Assembly: GCF_029254265.1 (NCBI RefSeq)
Contig: NZ_JAQWXX010000094.1
Coordinates: 1-64,000, forward strand
From: Algoriphagus sp.
GTDB lineage: Bacteria; Bacteroidota; Bacteroidia; Cytophagales; Cyclobacteriaceae
Reading direction: 5' to 3'
Length of the DNA stretch: 64,000 nt
Shown here: positions 16,843 through 26,871 of the stretch, piece after piece
How the letters are laid out: the number at the start of each line of letters is the position of its first letter
How positions within the stretch are numbered: position 1 is the first letter of the stretch
The notes under the pieces: generated by a model
Database searches by the model: none
Told to the model about the DNA's origin: nothing
The model's input: the letters and a program-made list of their open reading frames with translations, nothing else
Made by a program: the position numbers and the translations under genes

Positions 16843-18825
16843 TCACATTTCTTCAGGATCATTCCACATGCCATCTTCCTTGATGATATTGATCAATTCA
16901 TCGACCGCTCGCTCAGAGGGAACAGATCTTTTTACCACTTCTTTTCCCTTGTAAAGGGTGATTTTTCCTTTTCCTGATCCTACGTAACCAAAGTCCGCAT
17001 CAGCCATTTCTCCCGGTCCATTTACGATGCAACCCATGATTCCTATCTTTACTCCTTTCAAGTGATCCGTGCGCTTACGGATCATCGCAGTAGTCTCCTG
17101 GAGATCAAAGAGCGTTCTTCCACAAGAAGGACAGGAAATGTATTCTGTCTTGGACATTCGAGTTCGAGCTGCCTGAAGCACACCGAACCCAGTAGCATTA
17201 TGCAATTTGATTTGGTCCAAATACTCTTCGCGGGTATGCGATTTTTCTTTCTCCAAAGAAATAAAAATACCGTCGCCCAAACCGTCAATCAATAATCCTC
17301 CTACATCAGTAGCCGCATAAAGCATCGTCTCGTCAGCAGTTTGATCAGGATAACTTACTTTGATAACCACCGGGATTTTGACATCAGCATTCATCAGGCT
17401 TACTATTGCACGACGCAAAGCCGGCATAGAATGACTATTGGAGGTCTTTAAAATCAATACTGTATCAGTTCGATTTTCGACCAAAGAAATAGCCTCTTGA
17501 ATTTGTATATCAGCTATTTCTAAGAAATTCAGCTCCGGATGAAACTCTTTGGTACTTCCGAATTCTGCCAGAGTAAAAAGCGGGAATTTGTTTCCTCTGT
17601 CTTTGCTTTGATTCCAAATTTCTAAATCCTGAATTTCTTTCATGCCATTTGGAAGCATGAAAGGGATGGCGTTTTTACCGGAATACACGAAGTCGCAACC
17701 CTGATCATTCATTTTCCACTTATCCAATTCAGGTAAGTAAAAATGCCCCACTTGCTTCATTTCTTTTGGAGTGATCGCATTGATTTTGGAAATATCAGTG
17801 ATAACCCGAGGCACATTGTGATCTCCGAAATTGTACACTTCTCTTGTCATACGCTTCGCATGATCAAAAGGATGAATAGGATATTTTGTAATCGGGCGAA
17901 TCGAATCATGATGAGCGCGATGCGTGTAGCGATCGATCAAAGCTTTAGCAACCGGCGCTTCAAATTCCGGATCTTCGGTCAAAGAAACTCTAACGGTATC
18001 TCCCAATCCATCTTCTAACAATGTCCCGATTCCCACTGCAGATTTAATCCGGCCATCTTCTGCTTCACCGGCCTCGGTCACACCAAGATGAAGTGGATAA
18101 GGTTTGAAACCACCTTCATTCAGCTTTTGAACCAAAAGTCTGTATGCTTGAACCATGACCTGAGTATTGGATGACTTCATCGAAATCACAATCTGATTGT
18201 AATTTTCATCTTCACAGATTCGTAAAAATTCCAATGCGGATTCCACCATTCCCAAAGGAGAATCTCCGTATCGACTCATGATTCGATCCGAAAGGGAACC
18301 ATGGTTGGTACCGATTCGCATTGCTGTGCCATTTTCCTTACAGATTTTCACCAAAGGAAGGAATCGCTCACGGATTCGGTCCAACTCTTCTTGATAGCTG
18401 GCATCGGTGTATTCGATGACTTCAAATTTCTTTTTATCGGCGTAATTTCCTGGATTTACTCGTACTTTTTCAACAATCCTAGCTGCAACTTCTGCCGCAT
18501 TTGGGGTAAAATGAATATCTGCAACCAGTGGAGTTTTGTAACCTCTTTTGCGCAGCTCAGACTTAATGTTTTTCAGATTTTCAGCCTCCTTGATACTTGG
18601 TGCTGTGATCCGTATCAATTCACATCCACTCTCGATCATTCGGATACTCTGCTCCACCGAACCAATCGTATCCATGGTATCTACTGTAGTCATGGATTGG
18701 ACCACAATGTGATTATCTCCCCCGATGATGACATCACCGATTTGTACGGGAATGGTTTTACGACGAGAATAATGCGTAAGGCTATCGCAATAGATTTGAT
18801 CTAAACTCTTGATGCTTGACTCCAT
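16843..18825 (-). CDS. ispG: 4-hydroxy-3-methylbut-2-enyl diphosphate synthase (large-insert type)
   Basis: IspG carries out the penultimate step of the MEP isoprenoid pathway, reducing MEcPP to HMBPP with a [4Fe-4S] cluster. At 660 residues it is the long form found in Bacteroidota, Chlamydia and plants, with an inserted domain (about 285-545) between the TIM barrel and the cluster domain. The barrel start shows VVQSMTTVDTMDT and PLVADIHFTP. Cluster cysteines lie in SCPSCGRTLFD and GCIVNGPGEMADADFG. It follows the SDR gene by six bases and so is probably co-transcribed with it. Confidence 0.97.
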   Translation of the reverse strand: MESSIKSLDQIYCDSLTHYSRRKTIPVQIGDVIIGGDNHIVVQSMTTVDTMDTIGSVEQSIRMIESGCELIRITAPSIKEAENLKNIKSELRKRGYKTPLVADIHFTPNAAEVAARIVEKVRVNPGNYADKKKFEVIEYTDASYQEELDRIRERFLPLVKICKENGTAMRIGTNHGSLSDRIMSRYGDSPLGMVESALEFLRICEDENYNQIVISMKSSNTQVMVQAYRLLVQKLNEGGFKPYPLHLGVTEAGEAEDGRIKSAVGIGTLLEDGLGDTVRVSLTEDPEFEAPVAKALIDRYTHRAHHDSIRPITKYPIHPFDHAKRMTREVYNFGDHNVPRVITDISKINAITPKEMKQVGHFYLPELDKWKMNDQGCDFVYSGKNAIPFMLPNGMKEIQDLEIWNQSKDRGNKFPLFTLAEFGSTKEFHPELNFLEIADIQIQEAISLVENRTDTVLILKTSNSHSMPALRRAIVSLMNADVKIPVVIKVSYPDQTADETMLYAATDVGGLLIDGLGDGIFISLEKEKSHTREEYLDQIKLHNATGFGVLQAARTRMSKTEYISCPSCGRTLFDLQETTAMIRKRTDHLKGVKIGIMGCIVNGPGEMADADFGYVGSGKGKITLYKGKEVVKRSVPSERAVDELINIIKEDGMWNDPEEM

Positions 18826-18831
18826 AAATAC

Positions 18832-19536
18832 TTAAATATCGCCCAATTGAGGTCTGATGGTTATTTCTTCAACAACGGATTGTGGGGAAAGGTTATAGGC
18901 TCCCCAGACGCATTCAGCTACGTCTTCAGCCTTCATAAATCGCTCCAAAGGAAGATCCACTCCCTCCCAACTTGCTGTATAGGTAGCTCCTGGAAGAATG
19001 GAAGTGACTTTAATCTGATGTGGCTTGAGCTCCTCCCGAAGACATTTGGTCATTCCTAGCATTGCCCACTTTGATACCGCATAGCTCCCTCCGTTAGGAT
19101 ATGCAGTTGTTCCAGCAATGGATCCCATGCTGAAAATATAACCTGACTTCCGAGCTATCATTTCCTTTACAAAAGCACGGGTCAAATGATAGGCGGAAAA
19201 AAGATTCGTTTCCATCATTAGCTCAAAATTTCCTTCTGGCTCATCATGAATGGATCCCGGAAGGAAAACACCTGTATTATTTACCAAAACATCGGGGATC
19301 GCAATCCCTTTCACATATTCTGCAAAAGTCTTGACTTCTTCCTTTTGAGATAAATCTGCCTGTTTCGCAAAAACCTTAATCCCAGAAAACTCACTTTCTA
19401 TTTGGGCTTTCAGTTCTTCCAGTTCTTTGGCATTTCGAGAACAGGTGAAAATATCGAAACCCTCTGCAGCAAATCTTGAAATGATCGCTTTTCCGATTCC
19501 CTTGGTACCTCCTGTGACTAGGATACTTTTGCTCAT
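18832..19536 (-). CDS. Short-chain dehydrogenase/reductase
   Basis: A 234-residue NAD(P)-dependent oxidoreductase of the classical SDR family. The cofactor motif is TGGTKGIGKAI at the N-terminus, NNTG lies near residue 86, the catalytic serine is in SMGSIAG and the catalytic pair in YAVSK (near 152). Substrate is not predictable, though related SDRs include sepiapterin- and 3-oxoacyl-type reductases. The enzyme lies just upstream of ispG with a six-base gap. A TAACTTTG -7 box (19582-19589) precedes the start. Confidence 0.88.
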   Translation of the reverse strand: MSKSILVTGGTKGIGKAIISRFAAEGFDIFTCSRNAKELEELKAQIESEFSGIKVFAKQADLSQKEEVKTFAEYVKGIAIPDVLVNNTGVFLPGSIHDEPEGNFELMMETNLFSAYHLTRAFVKEMIARKSGYIFSMGSIAGTTAYPNGGSYAVSKWAMLGMTKCLREELKPHQIKVTSILPGATYTASWEGVDLPLERFMKAEDVAECVWGAYNLSPQSVVEEITIRPQLGDI

Positions 19537-19581
19537 TTGGTTAGTAGTTTAATAGTTAGTATGACAACTATCTAGCATGAG

Positions 19582-19589
19582 CAAAGTTA
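19582..19589 (-). promoter_or_regulatory. Candidate -7 box for the SDR-ispG unit
   Basis: Minus-strand TAACTTTG fits TAnnTTTG and lies 45 bases upstream of the SDR start. A TTTTG occurs only 11 bases further upstream, which is shorter than the usual 19, so the -33 element is unclear. Confidence 0.4.
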
Positions 19590-19599
19590 CATTTTTTTG

Positions 19600-22500
19600 T
19601 CAAAAGAGTGCGGAAACTTGCATTCTCCCCACATGAACTATCCGATCCAGTCCCTGAGAATTTCTTCCCTCATAAACCAGATTTAACTGAAGCCCCTCTC
19701 CTATCTTCTGAAGCCAATTCAGGTTCCAGGTGATATTTGTTCCAGGCGTCAATGCTTGCAGCATTTCATAGCCCACTGGAGAATTTACCTCTCCGTTATA
19801 ATCGATTTGGATCAATTTCAGATTACCGGTAAGTGTGGTTCGGATGGCTTTTGCGTAGCGTAAATCCACTCCTACTTGATGCAATTGAGCAGTTTCTTCA
19901 AACTCTATATTCTGCAAATTTTCTTTTCCTGAAAAAGAATAAGTCATCGTGGTTCGAAAATAAGGACTGGGTTGCCAAGCGAATTCTGGACCGATTTGAC
20001 TTTGTTGAATAGTATAGTTCCGGTTTTGCAGGAAGTCAGAAGCCGAACTTCTTTCTCCTGTTCCTGCAATGATTCGCAAGGTCGTCTGCCCGTTGAAATT
20101 ATAGCGTGTGTTCAATTTCCAATCCTTTTGAATCAAATCTTCAAAGCCTCCTGAAAGCAACTGCTTGAATTGAGAATCGAAAAGCGAAAGGTCAAAACCA
20201 TAGGCAGCTCCCGCTCGATTGAAGAAAAAACTACTTCGGATGACTTGCCGAAGGGATAAGATTTCATCACGGTCAAGATTTCCAATAAAGGGATTTACCC
20301 GATCCTTGAAATTATCAGAAGTGACTTTTTTCTCTACGGAGAGACTTGTAGTATTGGAAAACTTTTGGAGAAAAGCTTTCAGACCGGCTTCTTTCTTCCA
20401 ATTTTCAGGGAATCTGGCCTGCAAGCGATAATTCAAAATACTCGTATATGCTTGTATATAGGTATCCGTTGGGACGAAAATCTTGATGTATTGCTTTTCC
20501 TCCGGATTGATCGCAAGATAAAACTCATTCAATTGCTGAACCCCATCGCCATTATCATCCCGCCAAGTATGCGTGCCGTCACCGTTTGGTGCAGGAAGAA
20601 AAACAAACTCGCGTTGTAGCTCGCGACCGTTTCCAATCGCATAGCTCACCTCATTGCGGAGGGAGTTTTTCCAAATACTTCCCTGATAATCCAACTTTCC
20701 CATCACAGTCAGCTCTTCCGGTAAATCTCTCTGGATGTAGGCTAACGTACGGTAAGTAAAGGTAGAACTCAAACTATGCTGAGTCCATTGCTTGCGAAAG
20801 GTCAAATTGGAAGTAAAGGCTTTGGTATCTTTCAGAAGCTCTCCGGCAAAAGGGGCCTTATCCTCCCGCCAAGCCGCATCAGCCAAAAAAGAGTATGAAA
20901 GTGAATCATTGCTCCGCAAAAAAAACAGGTGTTCTTTGAAATTCATTGCAGTACTGACCACTGAATCCGTTTCAGCATTTCGAAGGGCATTTTGATCCAA
21001 TGAAAACTGATATCCCGGGACGAGAATTTTCGAATTGTAACTGACATTCGCCAAATATCGAGTCCAATCAGAATTCAAACTATCAAGCTCACTATTCAAT
21101 CTAAAAAACTCTTGCCGCACCCGGATCTTCTGCCCCAATTGGATGTTCCAATTTGCAGTGTGTTGAGTTCCATTTAGAACGTTTTCACGGTTACGCATGT
21201 AAACCAAGTAATTGAACCGATTCAAGTTGTCTTTTTCGAATCCTAACCCTGCCCTAAAAAAATGCTCCGCTGCCGCTTCTCGAAGATCAGACTGATTCAA
21301 TCCCCAATCCCGGTCAAACTCTATGTATCGAAACCGATCGATGAAATTGAAATTGGTAGAGTTGTATTCAAATTCTGTTTGGCCTTTCATGGTATAGCCT
21401 TTAAAAATAGTAGAGGATCTTCCTTCCGATTGAAGTCCTACTTTCCAAGCTAGGCCTTGATTATTATCATCGCCACGTTCCGAAAACAGGTTTTTATCAG
21501 TAGATGAAAGTGCTAACTCCGTATATGCTTTTTCATATTCACCTAATTTGACACGTGTACCTGCCGTCGTCATACGCTTGCTATCCGGCGCGGGAAGTTG
21601 AGTGAGAATAGAATAATCCCCTTGTCGAACTCCGTTGATTCGAGGGATATACTCAAACACGGTACCATTCGAAAGCTGGCTCGACCTGCGGTAATCGCCT
21701 AGTCCTTGACCTACCTGAGAAAATGAAAGTGAAAAATACGCCAACTCTGGATCGGAAGAATAGCGGTAATACGTAAACATTTCTCCATTTTGCCCTTCCT
21801 CTTCTATTCTTTCATATAGAATTCTATTGGGATCAAAGGCAACACTGTCAATTCTAGGAATCAAAGCCAACTCTGTTTGATCTCCGACAGATGCCAATAG
21901 AGCCAATTCCTGCTGTGAAAAATCAGTAAAAAGGGGTCGGTTCCGATTGTCTTTTTCCTGATAATAATTCAAATAAATATCAAATTTCCCATTGGTCTGG
22001 GTGTGATTTGCACCAATAATTGAGCGGCTGTAGTTTCGCTCGGCATATTCAAAATCAATTCGAACCCGGGAATATTGCGTGATCAATACTTTCGGAGTAA
22101 AAGTGATTTCAGCTTGATTATAATCAATCACATAATCTTCATTAAATCCACGCTGAAGCAATTTACCATCCAAAAAGACTCGTTCAGAGTTGGCCATTAT
22201 AATCACAAACCGTTCATTATTCGGCCCGCTAATGCGATAAGGACCTAGTGTTCCCTCGATAATTGGAAGTTGAATAGATGCAAATTTCCCTTTGGCAATC
22301 GAAGCGAAGCCTTGAGAGCTGGAGGTCCACTTTTCATTTAACTTATAATTCGTGGTGAATTGAAGCCCTTGCACATTTTTGTAATAGCGAAGAAATTCAG
22401 ATTGTCGCTGCTGCAATACTACATCTCCCGCGGCAAGAGAAAAATCTTCGTTGTAAAGTTCAATCAGGACATTGTCAAAGTCTTGAATCTGTTGGGTATT

Positions 22501-23070
22501 CCCTTCGGGCTGAAAGGGTACATTCTGATCTGTGATACTGGCACGAATATTCAAATTCTCAGAAATAGCTCCCTCCAGTTGAAGATTCAGTGCAGAATTA
22601 ACGAAGACATTTTGAGTATTTCCGAAGGAAATCCCACGGGTAAGACTTCCGCTTTTGTATAAATCAGTAGTTGGGAAAAGCTCCTCCCGAAAATCAAAAG
22701 CTGGTAATTCAGCCATTTGAGCATCCTGAAATCTCGCCATGGAATCGTAATCTGTCATAAGGGTCCTCCGTGCAACAGGCTGATCAAACCGGATACTGAA
22801 TGTCCGAAAGCAAACTTGAATTGAATCCGGAACAGGATTCTCTTCATAATCCACTTGCAATAAATTTTTACTTAGGTCGAAGCGATAATTCAGCGATTTG
22901 CCGGACTTGTCAGTGACGCGAATACTTTCTCCAATTCCTGAAAGGGAGTCCAATTCGGTAGGTTCTAAAAAATAACCTCCTGCATACCAGCGACACTTTT
23001 CCTGAGCATTTGCTACTGAAAAAGAACCTAAGAGTAAAAACCAGGAAAATATCCAAACTCGCATATTCAA
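19600..23070 (-). CDS. Very large predicted outer-membrane beta-barrel protein
   Basis: A 1156-residue exported protein with a signal peptide ending at SVANA. After an N-terminal domain with three cysteines (residues ~25-130), the rest consists of alternating amphipathic beta-strands rich in aromatic residues, as in large outer-membrane barrels. The segment around residues 140-200 (RGISFGNTQNVFVNS, IRASITDQNVPFQPEG, LAAGDVVL) resembles part of SprA-like proteins, but length and content are not those of SprA (over 2000 residues). One EF-hand-like DDNGDGVQQLNEF sits near residue 845 in a loop. I do not know the function. It is a single gene, 41 bases downstream of the large kinase on the same strand. 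Confidence 0.7.
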   Translation of the reverse strand: MNMRVWIFSWFLLLGSFSVANAQEKCRWYAGGYFLEPTELDSLSGIGESIRVTDKSGKSLNYRFDLSKNLLQVDYEENPVPDSIQVCFRTFSIRFDQPVARRTLMTDYDSMARFQDAQMAELPAFDFREELFPTTDLYKSGSLTRGISFGNTQNVFVNSALNLQLEGAISENLNIRASITDQNVPFQPEGNTQQIQDFDNVLIELYNEDFSLAAGDVVLQQRQSEFLRYYKNVQGLQFTTNYKLNEKWTSSSQGFASIAKGKFASIQLPIIEGTLGPYRISGPNNERFVIIMANSERVFLDGKLLQRGFNEDYVIDYNQAEITFTPKVLITQYSRVRIDFEYAERNYSRSIIGANHTQTNGKFDIYLNYYQEKDNRNRPLFTDFSQQELALLASVGDQTELALIPRIDSVAFDPNRILYERIEEEGQNGEMFTYYRYSSDPELAYFSLSFSQVGQGLGDYRRSSQLSNGTVFEYIPRINGVRQGDYSILTQLPAPDSKRMTTAGTRVKLGEYEKAYTELALSSTDKNLFSERGDDNNQGLAWKVGLQSEGRSSTIFKGYTMKGQTEFEYNSTNFNFIDRFRYIEFDRDWGLNQSDLREAAAEHFFRAGLGFEKDNLNRFNYLVYMRNRENVLNGTQHTANWNIQLGQKIRVRQEFFRLNSELDSLNSDWTRYLANVSYNSKILVPGYQFSLDQNALRNAETDSVVSTAMNFKEHLFFLRSNDSLSYSFLADAAWREDKAPFAGELLKDTKAFTSNLTFRKQWTQHSLSSTFTYRTLAYIQRDLPEELTVMGKLDYQGSIWKNSLRNEVSYAIGNGRELQREFVFLPAPNGDGTHTWRDDNGDGVQQLNEFYLAINPEEKQYIKIFVPTDTYIQAYTSILNYRLQARFPENWKKEAGLKAFLQKFSNTTSLSVEKKVTSDNFKDRVNPFIGNLDRDEILSLRQVIRSSFFFNRAGAAYGFDLSLFDSQFKQLLSGGFEDLIQKDWKLNTRYNFNGQTTLRIIAGTGERSSASDFLQNRNYTIQQSQIGPEFAWQPSPYFRTTMTYSFSGKENLQNIEFEETAQLHQVGVDLRYAKAIRTTLTGNLKLIQIDYNGEVNSPVGYEMLQALTPGTNITWNLNWLQKIGEGLQLNLVYEGRNSQGLDRIVHVGRMQVSALF

Positions 23071-23111
23071 TCTGAATCAGCTTTTAGTTCCAAGGTACTA
23101 AAAACAGCTTG

Positions 23112-26100
23112 TTATCTGATTAAGGGAAAGGTGAGGTAAAATGTAGTTCCTTTATCAATCTCTGTTTCAAACCAGATTTTCCCTCCTGCTGTTTCGACTC
23201 CACTTTTCGCAATAGCCAATCCCAAACCTGATCCAGTTGATTTGGTGGAAAAGTTAGGAATGAAGATTTTATCTTTCAAGTCTGGAGATATCCCTTTTCC
23301 ATTGTCCGTAATTTCCAGAAAAACTGCCTCATCAGTCAACCAAAGCCAAATTCGAATTTCAGCCCTCTTTCCATCCGGGACGGCCTGAACTCCATTGATA
23401 ATCAAATTGGAAATCACTCTTCCAAATAGCTTATCATCTCCCAAAATGGGAATATTTTCAGTGAAGGAATCATCTTGAAAAATCAAATCTACCTCCTGAT
23501 TATTTTTAAAAAGCTCAAGAACTTTAAGTAAAACAGATTTGAAGTTCATGAACTCATTTTTCGGCAAAGGCATTTTGGCAAAAGTAGAAAAGGAGGATGC
23601 AATCCCGCTCAAGGCATCTACCTGATGGATAAGTGTCTCAAGTGATTTTTTTAATTTGCTTGGATCATCCAACCTTCCGTCATTCTCCAGACGAAGCAAA
23701 TGCTGAAGCGTCAACTTCATTGGAGTAAGTGGGTTTTTGATTTCATGAGCTACTTGCTTTGCCATTTCTCGCCAAGCAGACTCCTTTTCTGTAGATGCAA
23801 GTATTTTTTTACTCGCTTCCAGCTTGAAGAGCATGTTATTGTATTCATTGACAAGCAATCCAATTTCATCTTTAGAGCCCCAGTACATGGGTTCGTTATT
23901 TTCAAGATTCGTAGTCTTGAGTTTTTGCGTCAATAATTTAAAAGGGAATGTCAGATTTGTAGAAACGAAATAGGAAACAACTAAAAACAAGATGAAAATG
24001 ATCACAAAAGCATTGAAAATATTACTCAGCACATCTGCAATCAAGGAGTTTAATTCTGCTTCAGACTCGAAGAAGGGTACTGCCAAGATCCCAAGATTCG
24101 CTTTGCTCCCGGAAGAGGGGATCGCGAGGTAAACAGATTTGAATCGAAGTTTACCGATCTGCTCATTTGCCAAAAATTGGTTTTGACCATTTTCCTGGAT
24201 TTCAGCCAGAGCCCGAGGGTTGATTAATGGAGAAAGAATTTTCTTATCAAAAATATTTGGCCGGTTGGTCGTCTCCAAATACCCTTCATTATCGTAAAGA
24301 TGAATATCACTTGCAGTAGTATTTGCCAAGCTATTGACTTCTTCAGTGAGAAGATCATTGGGCACAGATCCAGGTTCTTGATTATTCAGAAAACTCCCAA
24401 GATTCCCTCTAATTAGAGTTGCTTTTTGAATGTATTGCCTATCCAAATCATCTCGGTAGCTATTTGCCAGTAGTCCTATAGTGATTATGCTGATGATGAT
24501 AATCGGGAAAAAGAAGGCGAAATTCAGATATAATTGGAGCTTGGTAGAGTAGTTGAATTCAAAACTTCGATAGCCTTTAAAAAGCGTATTGATAAGAATT
24601 GTGAAAAAAGTACAGAATACAAAGACTACGAAGAAGAGAGAAATATTTCCAAAAAAATGAGAAATCGTATTGTTTGGAGAAGAAATGACAATTACCTCCT
24701 CTCCATTTTTTATTCCAAAGTGATGATACCCCAAGCTATGAATCCCCTCTGTGAAAAAAGAATTACGATCAACCACACTTGGGATGTCTAATTGGAGAAA
24801 ATTAAAAGAACCAGAACTCCGGATCAATTGGTTTTCTTTGAAAATACCATAGTCGTATCGAACTGGATCAAGCTTGTCACTGTATTTTTTATCCAACAAT
24901 AATTTAGGATAAACACTACTCGGTTGAATCCGTAATTGGTTCAACTCCAAAAAAATCGTCCCAAGTTGATTATTCTCTTTTGAAACCGGAATGAAGGACA
25001 CAAATCTGTTTCCCGCAATATTTTCATTACCACGCAGGAAATAAAGACCTCTGACACTGGTTGCAAAGTCACTTTTAATGTAATCCAATCTGAGATTCTC
25101 CAATGATTCGCCATCTGAAGGACCAAGGAGCTGCTGACCACCGGAAGAAAAGATGCGAATCTGGACTTCAAACTGATCAAAATAATTATCCAAATAGATT
25201 CTTCTGATTTTAGTTTCTATTGGCTCTTTAGAAAAAAGTGGGTCTGAAATCCTATTCTGAATAAATAAATCTTCTTTGATACGATTAAAGATTTCTCCCA
25301 AAAAGAACTCTGTCATCACATCATTCTCTATCAAGTTTTGTGTGGCAAACCGAGACTTAGACTGAACCAACTGATATTTTTCTGTCTGAAAAGTACTAAT
25401 ACCCACAATACTCGCCGAGATCAAGCACGCGAAGAAAAAGGTCAAAAAAGTATCTAAGCCAAGACGAAAAACATTTTTAAATAGCTCTAATCGGATAATT
25501 AAAAACAGAAAAGTCAAATGAATAACCCAAACCAAAACAGACCAGGTGGAAAAGAAGGATAAGGTAATTCCAACTGGAATTCCTATCCCCATAATAATCA
25601 GATAGAGCTGCTTCTTATTTGTACTGATCTTGAGAAGCAAACTGAAAAGTGTCAAAGAAAGCAGGACATAAACTGCTCCCCAAAGAAAAAGAATAATGAA
25701 ACTCAACCCCTTAAACAAATCGAAAGAAGGAATAGAACTTATATTTAAAGCCCATTGAGAATTGAGCATCAAATCTCTTGGAAGAAACCAAAGCAAATAG
25801 AGACTTGTACTGCTGACAAATAGAATGATAAGAAGGAATATTTTAACCTCTATCGGTTCTTGAAAAACCTTAATTTTCTCATGCATCTGCTTCGATGCCA
25901 GTTGATAAATAATCAATCCAAAAATAAACACTCCGCAAAGCGTATTGAGGAGAAGGTCTCCAAGACTAGGATTGAGCCAAGAAGAAGCATAATTTCTCGG
26001 ATTGAAAAGGGAAATATTGAGAAAGCTCCCTGGGAAATCTACCAAAAGCATAATCACTCTAAAGGCTGACAACACTAAGATTGCATATCCTATTGCTTGC

Positions 26101-26816
26101 CATTTTCTTCCCTTTCGCCATTTTTTGAGGACAAAATCAGAAGACAATAAAAAGTAAAGCAGAAATATTGAAGTGAAGAAAATCAAAATTGCCACATTAA
26201 TAATACGCCCCGCGGGTACGTAACCAAGTAAAAAATCTACTCCGAAAAGTGGTATGCCAGCTGGATTAACAACCAATCGACCTGTTCCTTCTTCAGGAGC
26301 AAAAATTTCAATTCTGCTATTTCCGAAAAGGGCAGGGTTGGCTCCAGTGATGAGATAATCATTCTCTATGTTTCCAGGCCAAATAAGGCGAAGGGCATGA
26401 ACTATGACATAATTAACCTCATTTCTTCTGATAGGTCGGATTTTAAGGAGCATGGTCCCGTAAGGATCATTGAGAAGCTGATAATCTTTATTCAGATCAA
26501 CATTTGAAAAATCTAAGGTTAGTGAGAAATCAGACCAGTAGGATAAATCTCCAGATTTATTAAGAATAAAAAAGGGATGCCGATGATCTGGAATTGAAAG
26601 TTTACCGAAGCTAAGGCTGTCTTCATTTCGGAATTCCATCAGAACCTGAATGAAATCTTCATCAAACTCACGGTCCACCGCTTGGATTCTATCTTGAAGG
26701 TCTTGGAGATAGGTCTCCTCATCACTTTTTTGGAAAAAAAAGAAATTCAAGACTAGGACTGCGAGAAGCAAGAAAGCACTGATTAAGATGATCAGTCTGC
26801 GGGATTCATGGCTCAT
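23112..26816 (-). CDS. Giant membrane sensor histidine kinase, NtrY-like output
   Basis: A 1234-residue kinase. Helix 1 is followed by an extracytoplasmic domain (to ~190), a block of seven hydrophobic segments (~195-470), a second extracytoplasmic domain (~480-740), two more helices, a third periplasmic sensor (~790-950) and a last helix leading to a HAMP-like region. Then come HisKA (HEIKNPLTPMKL) and HATPase (NLIINGVQAVPDG, DNGKGIS, TGSGLGLAIAK). The output half resembles NtrY; the sensor half is unusually elaborate. No response regulator is adjacent. The ATG at 26816 was chosen because the longer TTG reading begins inside the upstream terminator hairpin. Confidence 0.85.
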   Translation of the reverse strand: MSHESRRLIILISAFLLLAVLVLNFFFFQKSDEETYLQDLQDRIQAVDREFDEDFIQVLMEFRNEDSLSFGKLSIPDHRHPFFILNKSGDLSYWSDFSLTLDFSNVDLNKDYQLLNDPYGTMLLKIRPIRRNEVNYVIVHALRLIWPGNIENDYLITGANPALFGNSRIEIFAPEEGTGRLVVNPAGIPLFGVDFLLGYVPAGRIINVAILIFFTSIFLLYFLLSSDFVLKKWRKGRKWQAIGYAILVLSAFRVIMLLVDFPGSFLNISLFNPRNYASSWLNPSLGDLLLNTLCGVFIFGLIIYQLASKQMHEKIKVFQEPIEVKIFLLIILFVSSTSLYLLWFLPRDLMLNSQWALNISSIPSFDLFKGLSFIILFLWGAVYVLLSLTLFSLLLKISTNKKQLYLIIMGIGIPVGITLSFFSTWSVLVWVIHLTFLFLIIRLELFKNVFRLGLDTFLTFFFACLISASIVGISTFQTEKYQLVQSKSRFATQNLIENDVMTEFFLGEIFNRIKEDLFIQNRISDPLFSKEPIETKIRRIYLDNYFDQFEVQIRIFSSGGQQLLGPSDGESLENLRLDYIKSDFATSVRGLYFLRGNENIAGNRFVSFIPVSKENNQLGTIFLELNQLRIQPSSVYPKLLLDKKYSDKLDPVRYDYGIFKENQLIRSSGSFNFLQLDIPSVVDRNSFFTEGIHSLGYHHFGIKNGEEVIVISSPNNTISHFFGNISLFFVVFVFCTFFTILINTLFKGYRSFEFNYSTKLQLYLNFAFFFPIIIISIITIGLLANSYRDDLDRQYIQKATLIRGNLGSFLNNQEPGSVPNDLLTEEVNSLANTTASDIHLYDNEGYLETTNRPNIFDKKILSPLINPRALAEIQENGQNQFLANEQIGKLRFKSVYLAIPSSGSKANLGILAVPFFESEAELNSLIADVLSNIFNAFVIIFILFLVVSYFVSTNLTFPFKLLTQKLKTTNLENNEPMYWGSKDEIGLLVNEYNNMLFKLEASKKILASTEKESAWREMAKQVAHEIKNPLTPMKLTLQHLLRLENDGRLDDPSKLKKSLETLIHQVDALSGIASSFSTFAKMPLPKNEFMNFKSVLLKVLELFKNNQEVDLIFQDDSFTENIPILGDDKLFGRVISNLIINGVQAVPDGKRAEIRIWLWLTDEAVFLEITDNGKGISPDLKDKIFIPNFSTKSTGSGLGLAIAKSGVETAGGKIWFETEIDKGTTFYLTFPLIR

Positions 26817-26828
26817 TTGGATGTAAAA

Positions 26829-26868
26829 TAAAAAAAGCAAAGTCCCTGATCAAACTTTGCTCTTTTTT
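26829..26868 (-). terminator. Terminator after the CxxC membrane protein gene
   Basis: A GCAAAGT/ACTTTGC stem (26837-26860), with a U-tract on the minus strand. It lies between the CxxC protein stop and the kinase start, leaving only about 20 bases for any promoter, so the kinase may depend on readthrough. Confidence 0.8.
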
Positions 26869-26871
26869 GAT

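Noticed and set aside
18301-18804. Plus-strand ORF of 167 residues opposite ispG
   Set aside because: It is antisense to a well-supported gene, has no recognisable motif and reflects codon usage.
26816-26840. Longer TTG start for the large kinase
   Set aside because: The extra codons lie inside the terminator hairpin of the preceding gene; the ATG at 26816 gives a normal signal-anchor start.
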